NCBI RefSeq assembly: GCF_020215705.1
Contig: NZ_JAIWNB010000005.1
Span: 124,001-188,000 of the forward strand
Length of the DNA: 64,000 nucleotides
From: Nonomuraea aurantiaca
GTDB lineage: Bacteria > Actinomycetota > Actinomycetes > Streptosporangiales > Streptosporangiaceae
Direction: 5' to 3'
Shown: positions 9,018-17,801 of the stretch, in pieces
How the letters are laid out: each line of letters starts with the position of its first letter
Position numbering within the stretch: the first letter of the stretch is position 1
Program-made: the position numbers and the translations under genes
Notes under the pieces: generated by a model
Told to the model about the DNA's origin: nothing
The model's input: the letters and a program-made list of their open reading frames with translations, nothing else
The model's database searches: none

Positions 9018-10253
9018 TCATCCGTCTCTTCTTCCGCGCATCTCCGCCATCCCCCGGACGAGGAGCAGGCAGGGCGGTATCACCAGCACCAACCCAGCCG
9101 CGCCCAAGAGGACGGCGTGCTCGCCCATGAGGTGCGTCAGCGGCCCGGTCAGCGCCTGGCCGAAGGGCATGAGGCCGAACGTGCTGAGCCAGGCCAGCGA
9201 GGTGATCCGCCCGATCAGATGGTCGGGCACCTCCCGGTACATCGCGACGTCCCAGGAGAGGGCGTACGTCTCGACACCGAAACCGGCCACGAGATAGCAG
9301 CAGAAGAGCACCCAGGCAGAAGGGGCGAACAGCAGCGCCAGCGGGACCAGCGCGTACAGGGACATCGACCACATGGCCACGACGCCCGGCCGTCTCGGCC
9401 GCCACGCCATCATCGTGACGCTGCTGGTCAGACCGCCGGCGCCGTAGAACGCGAGCGCCGTGCCGTAGGCCGCGTAGGACCCGAACGTCTCCCGGCTCAT
9501 CAGCGGCAGGAGCACCTGGCTCGGGGCGATCACGAACATCAGGCTGACCGGCGAGAACAGGAGCAGGGCCGCCAACCACGGCCGGCGTCCCGCCTCGGTG
9601 AATCCCAGCAGCGCCTCACCCAGGAGCGACCGGCGTCTGACCGGCGTCCACGGTGGTTCCGGCACCCGGCGGAACACGGCCGCGCCGCCCGCGAAGACGA
9701 TCCCGGCCAGCACGAACGGGAGGACCTCGCCGCCGCTCGCCAACAGGGTGCCGGCCACGGGCCCGGCGATGACGCCCAGGCGCGTACAGATGTTGACGAT
9801 GGCCCGGCCGGACACCCGCTCGTCTTCCGTCAGCGTGCACGCCAGCATGGCGTTGAAGGCGGGCCGGATGAACGACTCCGCCGCGCCGACGGCGAAGAGA
9901 ACGGCCGCCGGCAACCAGGCGGAAGGATGCCGCCCGAGGACGAAGACCGGGACGACCGCCGCGACGGCGTCCACGGCGAGCATGATCATCAATATCCGCC
10001 GCCGGGGAAGGCGATCGGACCAGACGCCCCCCACCAGGAGCAGGCTCAGCGACGCGAGGCCCTTGGCGGCGAGCACGGAGCCGACCGCGGACGCGTCGCC
10101 CCCGGCGTTGAGCACGGAGACGGTGACGGCGATCGCCAGAACCTGCTCGCCCAGCACGAAGCCGAGCTGCGCCGACGCGAGCAGCCGGAAGACGGGATCG
10201 CGAAGGACCGCCAGGTTGATGTCGGGCCGACGGAGGTCTCGTGCGGGCGTCAT
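9018..10253 (-). CDS. MFS transporter
   Basis: This 411-aa, roughly 12-segment major facilitator resembles the MFS_3 / enterobactin-exporter-like group. The A-motif-like loop GGVWSDRLPRRR lies near residue 70. RPAFNAMLA and DERVSGRAIVNICTRLGVIAGPVAG form the TM4-5 region, and EVPDHLIGRITSLAWLSTFGLMPFGQAL lies near TM10-11. ATG 10253 is eight bases after the stop of the methyltransferase gene upstream on the same strand, so the two form an operon. The substrate is unknown; pairing with a SAM methyltransferase suggests export of a methylated small molecule (inference). Confidence 0.85.
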   Translation of the reverse strand: MTPARDLRRPDINLAVLRDPVFRLLASAQLGFVLGEQVLAIAVTVSVLNAGGDASAVGSVLAAKGLASLSLLLVGGVWSDRLPRRRILMIMLAVDAVAAVVPVFVLGRHPSAWLPAAVLFAVGAAESFIRPAFNAMLACTLTEDERVSGRAIVNICTRLGVIAGPVAGTLLASGGEVLPFVLAGIVFAGGAAVFRRVPEPPWTPVRRRSLLGEALLGFTEAGRRPWLAALLLFSPVSLMFVIAPSQVLLPLMSRETFGSYAAYGTALAFYGAGGLTSSVTMMAWRPRRPGVVAMWSMSLYALVPLALLFAPSAWVLFCCYLVAGFGVETYALSWDVAMYREVPDHLIGRITSLAWLSTFGLMPFGQALTGPLTHLMGEHAVLLGAAGLVLVIPPCLLLVRGMAEMRGRRDG

Positions 10254-10261
10254 CCGGGGGC

Positions 10262-11086
10262 TTATCGCTTGCGCGCCACCCCGCACAGCGCGTCCACCCG
10301 CTCCGTGGAGTCCTGGAACGGGTCGGGATCGGGACGCCACTGCGGCAACGACACCACGCCGGGCTCGACGAGGTCCAAGCCGTCGAAGAAGGCGGTGAAC
10401 CGCCCTTCGTCGCGCAAGTTGTAGGGCACGCCGCCGCCCTCGTTGTAGTTCTCCTGCGCTTGGTCCAACGCCTGGCCGGTGACGAGGTTGACGCCGTCCC
10501 ACAACGCCAGGTAACTGCCGGGGGCGAGGCGCTCCATCAGCCTGGCCACGATCTCCTTCGGTCCCTCGTCGTCACGCACATAGCCCATGATGCCCATCAG
10601 CATGAGCGCGACCGGCTGGCCGAAGTCCAGGGTCTTGGACGCACCCGCCAAGATCGCGTCCGGATCGCGTAAGTCGGCTTCGATGTAGTCGGTGGCGCCT
10701 TCGCGGGTACCCACGAGCAGGGCCCGGGCGTGCACCAGCACGAGCGGATCGTTGTCCACATAAACCACTCGGCTGGCCGGGTCCGCCTGCTGCGCGAGTT
10801 CGTGGGTGTTATCCACGGTGGGCAGTCCGGTGCCGATATCGAGAAACTGACGAATCCCCTGCTCCCGGACCAGATAGCGGACGATGCGCGCCAGCAGATG
10901 CCGAGACAGTTGAGCGATCCTCACGATTTCCGGGAAGTCTTTGCTGAACTGGTCACCGTACTGGCGGTCGACAGGATAGTGGTCCTTGCCGCCGAGCCAG
11001 TAGTTCCACATTCGCGCAGCGTGCGGCACAGATGTGTCGATATGCCGGGGAATCGGCGAGCCCTCCACAGGCGATTCGTCCGTCAC
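10262..11086 (-). CDS. S-adenosylmethionine methyltransferase (Methyltransf_19, PF04672)
   Basis: This protein of about 274 aa is a SAM-dependent methyltransferase of the actinobacterial PF04672 family. Signatures are HIDTSVPHAARMWNYWLGGKDHY near the N-terminus, FLDIGTGLPT (SAM loop), VVYVDNDPLVLVHAR, and ALMLMGIMGYV. The acceptor is unknown for this family. GTG 11086 is preferred because GAGGAGG sits five bases upstream; the longer GTG at 11119 lacks a comparable site. It is the first gene of a two-gene operon with the MFS exporter and is divergent from the XRE-DUF5753 regulator, a frequent actinobacterial combination. Confidence 0.88.
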   Translation of the reverse strand: MTDESPVEGSPIPRHIDTSVPHAARMWNYWLGGKDHYPVDRQYGDQFSKDFPEIVRIAQLSRHLLARIVRYLVREQGIRQFLDIGTGLPTVDNTHELAQQADPASRVVYVDNDPLVLVHARALLVGTREGATDYIEADLRDPDAILAGASKTLDFGQPVALMLMGIMGYVRDDEGPKEIVARLMERLAPGSYLALWDGVNLVTGQALDQAQENYNEGGGVPYNLRDEGRFTAFFDGLDLVEPGVVSLPQWRPDPDPFQDSTERVDALCGVARKR

Positions 11087-11370
11087 GAAACCCTCCTCTA
11101 ATGTCGCCTCCGTAGTCACTGAAACCCTGGTGACCGCACTTTACCCGCGCTATACCGCGAAGGACGATAAAGTTGGATTTTTCCGGATGAAGTGGCAGTT
11201 CTCCGAGACCGGACGTGGTCAGCCGACACTTGGCGAAGATGAAACCGAACAAGTGCACGGTGAAGGAGGAACAGCCGGATGGGATTGACAGGAAATATGG
11301 TGCCTCAGCTGTCTCATGTGACAAGATGGTGACGATCGCGGCGTGGCGATTTGCCGAATTGGGAGCATAA

Positions 11371-12276
11371 ATGCCGACTCCTCGGGGCAGAGGCGACTCG
11401 ACGGAAATATCCGGCGACGGATGGCGTCGGACCGGGCCGACGGCCTTGCGGATGCTGGTCGGCGTACGTCTGCGCCGGCTGCGCGAGTCCCACGGAATCA
11501 CCCGCGATGAGGCGGGGTCCGCCATCGGCTGCCCGCCGTCAAAGATCACCAGCCTGGAAGGCGGACGTATCGGTCTCCCGCTCGGCGATGTGGCCGACCT
11601 GCTCAGCCTGTACGGCGTCGACGAGGACGAACGCCAGATCGTGCTGGCGCTGGCCGTACAGGCCAATGCTCCCGGCAGGTGGCAGGACTACGGAGACGTG
11701 ATCCCCGACGAGTTCGAGGCGTTTCTCGGACTGGAGCAGGACGCCACGGTCATCCGCACCTACGAGGACCAGCACGTCCCGGCCCTGCTCCAGACCAAGG
11801 ACTATGCCCGAGCGGTCATCGCGCAGAGCCACGAGGGCGCCGACGCCGAGCTGATCGAGCACCGGGTCGCCCTGCGGATGCACCGCCAGCGACTTCTGCT
11901 GCCACCCACACCCCGGACGTTATGGGCGGTCATGGATGAGTCGGTGCTGCGCCGTCAGGTCGGCGACAGCGCGACGATGCGCGCCCAGATGGAGCATCTC
12001 CACGAGATGGTCAAACTGCCGCACATCACCCTCCAGGTGCTGCCCTTCGTTCACGGCAAAGGGGTGGACCCCTTCACCGTCCTGCGCTTCGCCGAGGCGG
12101 ACCTGCCTGACGTGGTCCATCTGGAACAGACCGCCGACGCCCAGTACCTCACCAGGGACGCCGACGTCCGGCCGTACCGCCATCTGCTGAACCAGCTGAG
12201 CGTCTACGCCCAGCCGGCCGGGGCGACCCCGGAGATCCTCCAGCAGATCATCGGCACGCTGTGGTCGACGCCGTAG
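11371..12276 (+). CDS. XRE-family regulator with DUF5753 domain
   Basis: This 301-aa transcription factor has an N-terminal helix-turn-helix (RLRRLRESHGITRDEAGSAI...SKITSLEGGR, residues ~31-70). A DUF5753 domain follows, recognised by VIRTYEDQHVPALLQTKDYARAV, VMDESVLRRQVG and LHEMVKLPHITLQVLPF. These regulators act in the cytoplasm, often in pairs with small DUF397 proteins; none is seen here. The gene is divergent from the methyltransferase/MFS operon across 284 bp and probably controls it or itself (inference). No convincing operator was picked out in the gap. Confidence 0.9.
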   Translation: MPTPRGRGDSTEISGDGWRRTGPTALRMLVGVRLRRLRESHGITRDEAGSAIGCPPSKITSLEGGRIGLPLGDVADLLSLYGVDEDERQIVLALAVQANAPGRWQDYGDVIPDEFEAFLGLEQDATVIRTYEDQHVPALLQTKDYARAVIAQSHEGADAELIEHRVALRMHRQRLLLPPTPRTLWAVMDESVLRRQVGDSATMRAQMEHLHEMVKLPHITLQVLPFVHGKGVDPFTVLRFAEADLPDVVHLEQTADAQYLTRDADVRPYRHLLNQLSVYAQPAGATPEILQQIIGTLWSTP

Positions 12277-12429
12277 CCGTGCCTTGATCCGGCGGGCCTG
12301 GGGCGGAGCGTCAAGCCCGGCTACTCGTGGTCGCCGTTCCTTCTCTGGCCGGAGTGCGCGGCGGGTATGACACGATCGACCTGACACCGGGCAGGCCAGG
12401 GCGTCGTGGTGGAAACTGGAGTGAAGGAC

Positions 12430-13479
12430 ATGAACCGGGCACCAGGCATGGTGGATGTGGCACGCGAAGCCGGCGTGTCGCACGTCACCGTCTCCCGCGT
12501 CCTGAACGATCATCCTTCGGTCCGGCCGGAGACCAGGGCCCGGGTCGAGGCCGCCATCGAGAAGCTCGGCTACCGCCGTAACAGCGTGGCCCGCGCGCTC
12601 AAGAGCCGCCGGTCCTCCACGATCGGCGTGGTCCTGGCCGGCGCCGAGCTGTACGAGCTGCCCCGCGTCCTGCGCGGCGTGCAGGCCGCGGCGCAGCGGG
12701 CCGGATACTGGCTCAACCTGGCCGCCTGGCAGGGCGGCACCACCAGAGACCTGACCGAGACGCTGCAGCGGCTCACCGACCAGGCGGTGGAGGCCATCGC
12801 GGTCATCGCCGACCGGCCCATGGTGATGGACGCCCTGGCCGACATCGTCACCGGCGTGCCCATGTCGGTGATCATGTCCGGCAACGTGCCCAACCCGGAT
12901 GTCGGCTTCGTCGAGCTCGACCAGGAGCTCGGCGCGCGGCTGGCCGTACGCCACCTGCTGGAGCTCGGGCATCGCCACATCGTTCATCTGACCGGCGCGC
13001 TGCGTACCTTCGACGCCCGAGAGCGCGTCGAGGGCTGGCGGGCCGCGCTGGCCGAGACGCCGGACGCCCACGGCGAGCTGTTCGAGGGCGACTTCACCGG
13101 CAACAGCGGTTACCGGCTGGCCCACTACCTCGTCACCCGCCGGACGGGCGAGCTGCCGACGGCGATCTTCGCCGGCAACGACCAGGTGGCCATGGGGGTG
13201 CTGGCCGCCTTCGCCGAACTCGGTGTGAAGGTGCCCGGCGACATCTCGCTCGTCGGGTTCGACGACATCGCCGGTGCGGCCTACCTGGTGCCCGCGCTCA
13301 CCACCGTCCGCCAGGACTTCGTCGGTCTCGGGGAGCGGTCCATCCAGCAGGTGCTGCGCATGATGAAGGGTGAGCCGGCCTCCTCCGAGCGGATCGCCCC
13401 CGAGCTCGTGGTCCGGCGCAGCACGGCACCGCCCCGGCCACCGCGCCAGCCGGGCCGCAGTCCCGGGCACGCCGGCTAG
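12430..13479 (+). CDS. LacI-family regulator of the GH43/ABC/GH31 locus
   Basis: This 349-aa repressor-type protein starts with MVDVAREAGVSHVTVSRVLND (HTH and hinge, residues ~6-60), then a periplasmic-binding-like sugar domain (IGVVLAGAELY, FAGNDQVAMGVLAA, SLVGFDDI). ATG 12430 is chosen because the helix-turn-helix follows at the usual distance and GGAG lies 10 bases upstream. Its stop TAG and the stop of the convergent GH43 gene share the same CTAG. Position next to the xylosidase/importer genes makes it their likely local regulator, with the candidate operator at 15352-15365. The inducer is unknown, presumably a xylose-containing saccharide. Confidence 0.92.
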   Translation: MNRAPGMVDVAREAGVSHVTVSRVLNDHPSVRPETRARVEAAIEKLGYRRNSVARALKSRRSSTIGVVLAGAELYELPRVLRGVQAAAQRAGYWLNLAAWQGGTTRDLTETLQRLTDQAVEAIAVIADRPMVMDALADIVTGVPMSVIMSGNVPNPDVGFVELDQELGARLAVRHLLELGHRHIVHLTGALRTFDARERVEGWRAALAETPDAHGELFEGDFTGNSGYRLAHYLVTRRTGELPTAIFAGNDQVAMGVLAAFAELGVKVPGDISLVGFDDIAGAAYLVPALTTVRQDFVGLGERSIQQVLRMMKGEPASSERIAPELVVRRSTAPPRPPRQPGRSPGHAG

Positions 13480-15296
13480 CCCGCCGTCTGCGGCATGCTG
13501 GTCTGCCGCACGCTGGTCTGCCGCACGCTCGTCTGCTCGGCCTGGGGCTGGTAGTCGAACCAGCGGGCGTACGCCCGTCCGTCGCTAGAGCGGCCGTTGC
13601 TGGTCGCGTACAGACCGAGGTAGACCCCCACGAACCCGCCCGCCCGCTCGGTGCTCAAGGAGGACCGCTCGACACCGCCCAGGCTGATCCATTCGCCGGC
13701 GCCGGGGTCCTTGAGGCGAAAGGCGTAGCGGGTCTCGTCTCCCTCGACGGCCAGCACCACCTCGCCCGTCGCCACCGGTACGGAGGCCAGGCGGCTGCTC
13801 GTGCCGGCCTGCCGTACGGTCAGCACCACCTGGGCCCTCCCATCGGCGTCCACGGTCAGGGCGAGTGTGGCGTGGTGGTCCTGGTTCTGGAAGACGGCGA
13901 GTCCGGCCTCTTCCGCCGGATGCGCCGCGGAGAAGCTGATGTGCGTCCGCGCGTCGAAGCGGACATGCTGCTGGCGCCGGCCGAGGAAGGTGGGCACGCC
14001 GGTGGAGCCGAGCGACTCGGCGGCGAGGACGAGGCCGAGGCCGCCCCCGCCGGCCGAGGGGCTGACGCGGTCGTCGACAGGGCCCCGGAGGCTGTTCCAC
14101 TCCAGCCCCAGCACCGGCGCGTCGAACCGCACCCGGCCCGCCCCCACGGCGGCCCCCTCGCGCAGCCCGGCAGAGGCAGCATCACCCGCCCCCGCGAAGA
14201 CGCCATCGTCCAGCCCCACGGAAGCACCATCACCCAGCCCGGCAGAGGCGCCATCACCCGACCCCGTGGAGGCGCCATCGTCCAGCCCCACGGAAGCACC
14301 ATCACCCAGCCCGGCAGAGGCGCCATCACCCGACCCCGTGGAGGCGCCATCGCCCGGCTGCCCTGCGGTGGCGATCGACGGCAGCCGTTCCGACAGCCGC
14401 ACCCCGCCCGTCTCTGGGGCGAAGACCGGTCCGTGGGCTCCCCAGGTGACGGGCACCAGGAACACCTCGCGGCCCAGCGTGTGCGTGCCCTCGATCGGCC
14501 GGACCCCGAGCGCCACGGCCCAGGTCTCGCCGTCGGGGGTGTCCACCAGGTCGACGTGCCCGACGTTCTGGACCGGCTCGGCCGAGCCGCGGTGCCGGTG
14601 GGTCAGCAGCGGGCTGCGCGGATCGGTGACGTACGGGCCGGTAACGGCGCTGGAGCGTGCCGCGGTGACGCTGTGGTTACTCTCGGTGCCGCCTTCGGCG
14701 GCGATCAGGTAGTACGCGCCGTCACGCTTGTACAGATGGGGCGCCTCCACCCACGCCCCGCGTACGGCGCCGTGCCACAGCACGTGGGTCGGTCCGACGA
14801 GCTTGAGCCGGTCGAGGTCGAGCTCGCGCATCCACAGCTCGCCGGGGCCGCCGCCGGCCGGCTGGACGGCGTCCCGGCAGGCGGTGAACCAGCACCGGCC
14901 GTCGTCGTCGAAGAACAGCGACGGGTCGATGCCCTCGGCCTCCAGCGGCACCGGATCCGACCACGGCCCGGCCGGGTCGTCGGCGGTGACGACGAAGGTG
15001 ACGCTGCCCTGCCGGTTTCTGGCCAGGGTGGAGACCACGTAGAACCTGCCGTCGTGGTGGCGGATGGTCGGCGCCCAGATGCCGTCGGAGACGTCCAGAC
15101 CCTCCAGCGACAGCGGGCTCGGCCGGTCGAGCACGTGCGTGAGCTGCCGCCAGCTCACCAGATCCCGGCTGTGGAACAGGGGAATGCCCGGGAAGTAGGC
15201 GAATGACGAGGTGACCAGATAGAAGTCCTCACCGGCTCGGCAGATCGACGGGTCCGGATAGCAGCCGGGCAGAACCGGGTTGCGGAAGGTGGGCAC
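13476..15296 (-). CDS. GH43 beta-xylosidase / arabinofuranosidase with octapeptide-repeat linker
   Basis: This is a 606-aa five-bladed GH43 enzyme without signal peptide, so probably cytoplasmic. The likely catalytic triad is visible: Asp15 in YPDPSI, the pKa-modulating Asp in GIDPSLFFDDDG (~126) and the acid Glu in WVEAPHLYKRDGAYYL (~187). The catalytic part ends near residue 310. About nine copies of an octapeptide follow (14139-14354), then a beta-sandwich domain (VLGLEWNSLRGP, FLGRRQQHVRF, GLYATSNG) as in XynB-type xylosidases. The tail has a threefold TSVRQ-like repeat. Such a repeat linker between the two domains is not something I know from this family. It is divergent from the ABC importer operon. 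Confidence 0.9.
   Translation of the reverse strand: MPTFRNPVLPGCYPDPSICRAGEDFYLVTSSFAYFPGIPLFHSRDLVSWRQLTHVLDRPSPLSLEGLDVSDGIWAPTIRHHDGRFYVVSTLARNRQGSVTFVVTADDPAGPWSDPVPLEAEGIDPSLFFDDDGRCWFTACRDAVQPAGGGPGELWMRELDLDRLKLVGPTHVLWHGAVRGAWVEAPHLYKRDGAYYLIAAEGGTESNHSVTAARSSAVTGPYVTDPRSPLLTHRHRGSAEPVQNVGHVDLVDTPDGETWAVALGVRPIEGTHTLGREVFLVPVTWGAHGPVFAPETGGVRLSERLPSIATAGQPGDGASTGSGDGASAGLGDGASVGLDDGASTGSGDGASAGLGDGASVGLDDGVFAGAGDAASAGLREGAAVGAGRVRFDAPVLGLEWNSLRGPVDDRVSPSAGGGGLGLVLAAESLGSTGVPTFLGRRQQHVRFDARTHISFSAAHPAEEAGLAVFQNQDHHATLALTVDADGRAQVVLTVRQAGTSSRLASVPVATGEVVLAVEGDETRYAFRLKDPGAGEWISLGGVERSSLSTERAGGFVGVYLGLYATSNGRSSDGRAYARWFDYQPQAEQTSVRQTSVRQTSMPQTAG
14139..14354 (-). repeat. In-gene tandem repeat: nine octapeptides in a 24-residue higher-order unit
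   Basis: On the coding strand of the GH43 gene, nine successive 24-bp units encode the consensus (G/D)DGAS(T/A/V)G(S/L). They form a higher-order period of 72 bp (24 residues: a T-type, an A-type and a V-type octad). The first two 72-bp periods are almost identical, and the third is diverged (GVFAGA, AASAGL, GAAVGA). This indicates recent tandem expansion of a flexible Gly/Ala/Ser/Asp linker. Confidence 0.92.
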
Positions 15297-15342
15297 GGGG
15301 GTGGACTCCGAAGCTGTGTCGGCTCTGTTACGAGCAGGGGGC

Positions 15343-15365
15343 TTGACAGGATGACAACGTTAACA
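15343..15365 (+). promoter_or_regulatory. -35-like box and LacI-type operator between GH43 and ABC operon
   Basis: TTGACA (15343-15348) is followed by TGACAACGTTAACA (15352-15365). This is a 14-bp imperfect palindrome centred on CG with 5 of 7 positions symmetric, the usual geometry of LacI-family sites. It sits in the 136-bp gap between the divergent GH43 and solute-binding protein genes, so one bound repressor could shut both. No clear -10 could be assigned. Assignment to the LacI protein at 12430 is inference. Confidence 0.5.
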
Positions 15366-15432
15366 TCAGGTTAGTTCCCAACGCACGACCCGGCATTCCG
15401 CCGTGGTGCACCACCCGTCCGAGGAGATCGTC

Positions 15433-16800
15433 ATGACCCCACCGAGCCCCCGCCCGCCCCGCCCGGGCCGTCGCTGGACGATGGCCGCCGCGCTCGCGGT
15501 CGCCCTGACGGCGACTGTGGCCGCCTGCTCGTCCGCGGACACGCCCTCCTCGGGCACCCCGGGCACCTCGGGCACCGAGGCCGCCAAGGGCCCGGTCACG
15601 CTCCAGGTCTGGACCTGGAACCTCAAGGGCAACGATCCGCGGGCCAAGGCGATCATCGACAAGTACCACCAGGAGAACCCGAACGTCACCATCAAGCTGT
15701 CGGAGGTCGGCGGCACCGCCGACACCGCCTCCAAGCTGCTGGCCGCCGACCAGGCCGGCGACACCCCCGACGTGGCGCAGGTGGAGTACCGCGGCCTGCC
15801 CGCCCTGGTGGTGGCCGGAGTCGTCAAGGACATCACCGCCGACGTGGCCGCCCTCAAGTCCGGCATCGAGCCCAACATCTGGGCCCTGACCACCTTCAAC
15901 AACCAGGTCTACGGCGTGCCCCAGGACATCGGGCCGATGATGTTCACCTACCGCAAGGACCTGTTCGACAAGTACGGCGCCAAGGTCCCCACCACCTGGG
16001 CCGAGTACGCCAAGGCGGCCGAGCAGATCCACAAGAAGGACCCCGAGGCCTACATCGCCAGCTTCTCCGCCGCCCAGCTGGAGTTCTTCGCCGCGCAGGC
16101 CGCCCAGGCCGGCGCCCAGTGGTGGAGCAACGACGGCAAGGCCTGGAAGGTCGGCATCGACAGCGAGCCGTCGCTGAAGACCGCCGACTTCTGGGAGGAC
16201 CTCGTGAAGCGGGACCTGGTCAAGGTCGAGCCGCTGCTCACGCCGGAATGGAACGCTCAGGTCAACGACGGCAAGCTCCTGAGCTGGGCCGCCGCCGCCT
16301 GGGCCCCCAATGTGATCCACTCGGTGGCGCCCGACACCGCCGGCAAGTGGGAGTCGGCGCCGCTGCCGCAGTGGACGGCCGGCGACCCCGCCGTCCCGTT
16401 CCTGGGCGGCTCCGCCTTCCTGGTGCCGGCCAAGTCCAAGCACGCCAAGGAGGCCGCGGCCTTCGCCGCCTGGCTCGGCGCCTCCGACGAGGGCTCCAAG
16501 CTGCAGCTCTCCCTCGACATCTACCCCGGCGGCAACGCGGGACGCCAGGCGACCCTGAGCCACGAGCCGCCCAAGCTGATGCCGCAGCAGAAGGACTTCT
16601 ACCAGGTCGCCGACCAGGTGATCAAGAACACCACCATCCCGGTGACCTGGGGACCCAACGTGAACGTGTCGCAGACCGCCTTCGGAGACGCGCTCAACAA
16701 GGCCGCGCTCAACAAGACCTCCTTCCGCGAGGTATACAAGGCCACGCAGCAGGCCGTCGTCGCCGACCTGCAGAAGTCCGGCTACACCGTGACCAAGTGA
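15433..16800 (+). CDS. Sugar ABC transporter solute-binding lipoprotein
   Basis: This 455-aa family-1 extracellular binding protein has a basic leader, hydrophobic core and lipobox VAAC (cysteine near residue 35), followed by a Ser/Thr/Gly linker. The mature part begins VTLQVWTWNLKGND and has TPDVAQVEYRGL, YGVPQDIGPMMFTYRKDLFDKYG and PFLGGSAFLVPAKS, all typical of oligosaccharide binders. ATG 15433 follows GAGGAG. It is the first gene of an operon with two permeases, GH31 and GH1, so the ligand is probably a xylose-containing oligosaccharide. A 10-bp-stem hairpin after the stop may raise its expression over the permeases. Confidence 0.92.
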   Translation: MTPPSPRPPRPGRRWTMAAALAVALTATVAACSSADTPSSGTPGTSGTEAAKGPVTLQVWTWNLKGNDPRAKAIIDKYHQENPNVTIKLSEVGGTADTASKLLAADQAGDTPDVAQVEYRGLPALVVAGVVKDITADVAALKSGIEPNIWALTTFNNQVYGVPQDIGPMMFTYRKDLFDKYGAKVPTTWAEYAKAAEQIHKKDPEAYIASFSAAQLEFFAAQAAQAGAQWWSNDGKAWKVGIDSEPSLKTADFWEDLVKRDLVKVEPLLTPEWNAQVNDGKLLSWAAAAWAPNVIHSVAPDTAGKWESAPLPQWTAGDPAVPFLGGSAFLVPAKSKHAKEAAAFAAWLGASDEGSKLQLSLDIYPGGNAGRQATLSHEPPKLMPQQKDFYQVADQVIKNTTIPVTWGPNVNVSQTAFGDALNKAALNKTSFREVYKATQQAVVADLQKSGYTVTK

Positions 16801-16827
16801 CCGGCTGCACCGTCGCCACGTAAGACG

Positions 16828-16851
16828 CCGAGGGCCCGTCGGGGCCCTCGG
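16828..16851 (+). terminator. Intercistronic hairpin after the solute-binding protein gene
   Basis: A perfect 10-bp GC-rich stem (CCGAGGGCCC / GGGCCCTCGG) with the four-base loop GTCG lies between the binding-protein stop and the first permease. There is no T-run and the next gene starts 23 bp later. A partial terminator or 3'-end stabiliser that lets the binding protein be made in excess is the likely role (inference from other maltose-type operons). Confidence 0.7.
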
Positions 16852-16874
16852 TTCGACCCCATCCTGGACGTCTC

Positions 16875-17801
16875 ATGACCGCCAACCCCGCCGGCCGCCG
16901 CCCGCGCCTGCGCAGTGCCGCCACCCCGTGGCTGTTCGCCACGCCCGCGATCGTGTTGTTCACCCTGTTCCTGATCATCCCGATCGGTTACGCGATCTAT
17001 CTGAGCTTCCGCGGCTTCCGCATCGACGGTGGCGGCGCGTTCGGGCGGCGTGTGCAGACCTTCGTCGGCTTCGACAACTATCTCGCCGCGCTCACCGATC
17101 CCGAATATGTCGCCGGGCTCGGCCGGGTGCTGCTCTACGGCCTCTTCTCCATTCCCAGTGTGCTGGGCCTGGCGCTGCTGTTCGCGCTGCTGCTGGACAC
17201 CCCCAGGGTGCGGGCGCGCGGCTTCACGCGTACCGCGATCTTCCTGCCGTACGCGGTGCCCGGCGTCATCGCCAGCCTCCTGTGGGGCTTCCTCTACCTG
17301 CCCAGCACCAGCCCGCTCAACTACCTCGCCAAGCAGTTGCACGCCGGGCCGCTGGACTTCTTCAGCTTTCCCACCCTGTACTTCTCCCTGGCCAACATCG
17401 CGCTGTGGTCCGGCGTCGGCTTCAACATGATCATCATCTTCACGTCGCTGCGAGCCATCCCCACCTCCATCTACGAGGCGGCCCGCATCGACGGGGCCAG
17501 CGAGCTGCAGATCGCCTGGCGCATCAAAATCCCCCTGGTCGCGCCCGCGCTCGTGCTCACCGGGCTGTTCTCCGTGATCGGCACCCTGCAGTTGTACAGC
17601 GAGCCGGCCACACTGCGGCCGATGTCGACCACCATCAGCTCCACCTGGGTGCCGCTGATGAAGATCTATCAAGAGGCGTTCATGAACGACAACCTCGGCG
17701 GGGCCGCCGCCGCCTCCGTCGTCCTGGCCCTGGGCATCCTCGTCCTGTCCATGCTGCTGCTGCGCTTCTTCCAGCGCCGTACCTTCGGGGACAACGCATG
17801 A
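16875..17801 (+). CDS. Sugar ABC transporter permease (MalF type)
   Basis: This 308-aa inner-membrane protein has six predicted segments (first: PWLFATPAIVLFTLFLIIPIGYAIYL, residues ~17-42; last near 275-295). The cytoplasmic EAA loop reads SIYEAARIDGASELQIAWRIKIPLVAP, the contact site for the ATPase. It pairs with the next gene, which overlaps it by 4 bp (ATGA). No ATP-binding subunit is in the operon; many actinomycete CUT1 importers share an ATPase (MsiK) encoded elsewhere. It probably imports the saccharide captured by the lipoprotein at 15433. Confidence 0.92.
   Translation: MTANPAGRRPRLRSAATPWLFATPAIVLFTLFLIIPIGYAIYLSFRGFRIDGGGAFGRRVQTFVGFDNYLAALTDPEYVAGLGRVLLYGLFSIPSVLGLALLFALLLDTPRVRARGFTRTAIFLPYAVPGVIASLLWGFLYLPSTSPLNYLAKQLHAGPLDFFSFPTLYFSLANIALWSGVGFNMIIIFTSLRAIPTSIYEAARIDGASELQIAWRIKIPLVAPALVLTGLFSVIGTLQLYSEPATLRPMSTTISSTWVPLMKIYQEAFMNDNLGGAAAASVVLALGILVLSMLLLRFFQRRTFGDNA

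Noticed and set aside
14139..14354. Possible CRISPR-like array, given regular repeats
   Set aside because: The repeats are contiguous 24-bp coding units with no spacers and keep the GH43 frame.
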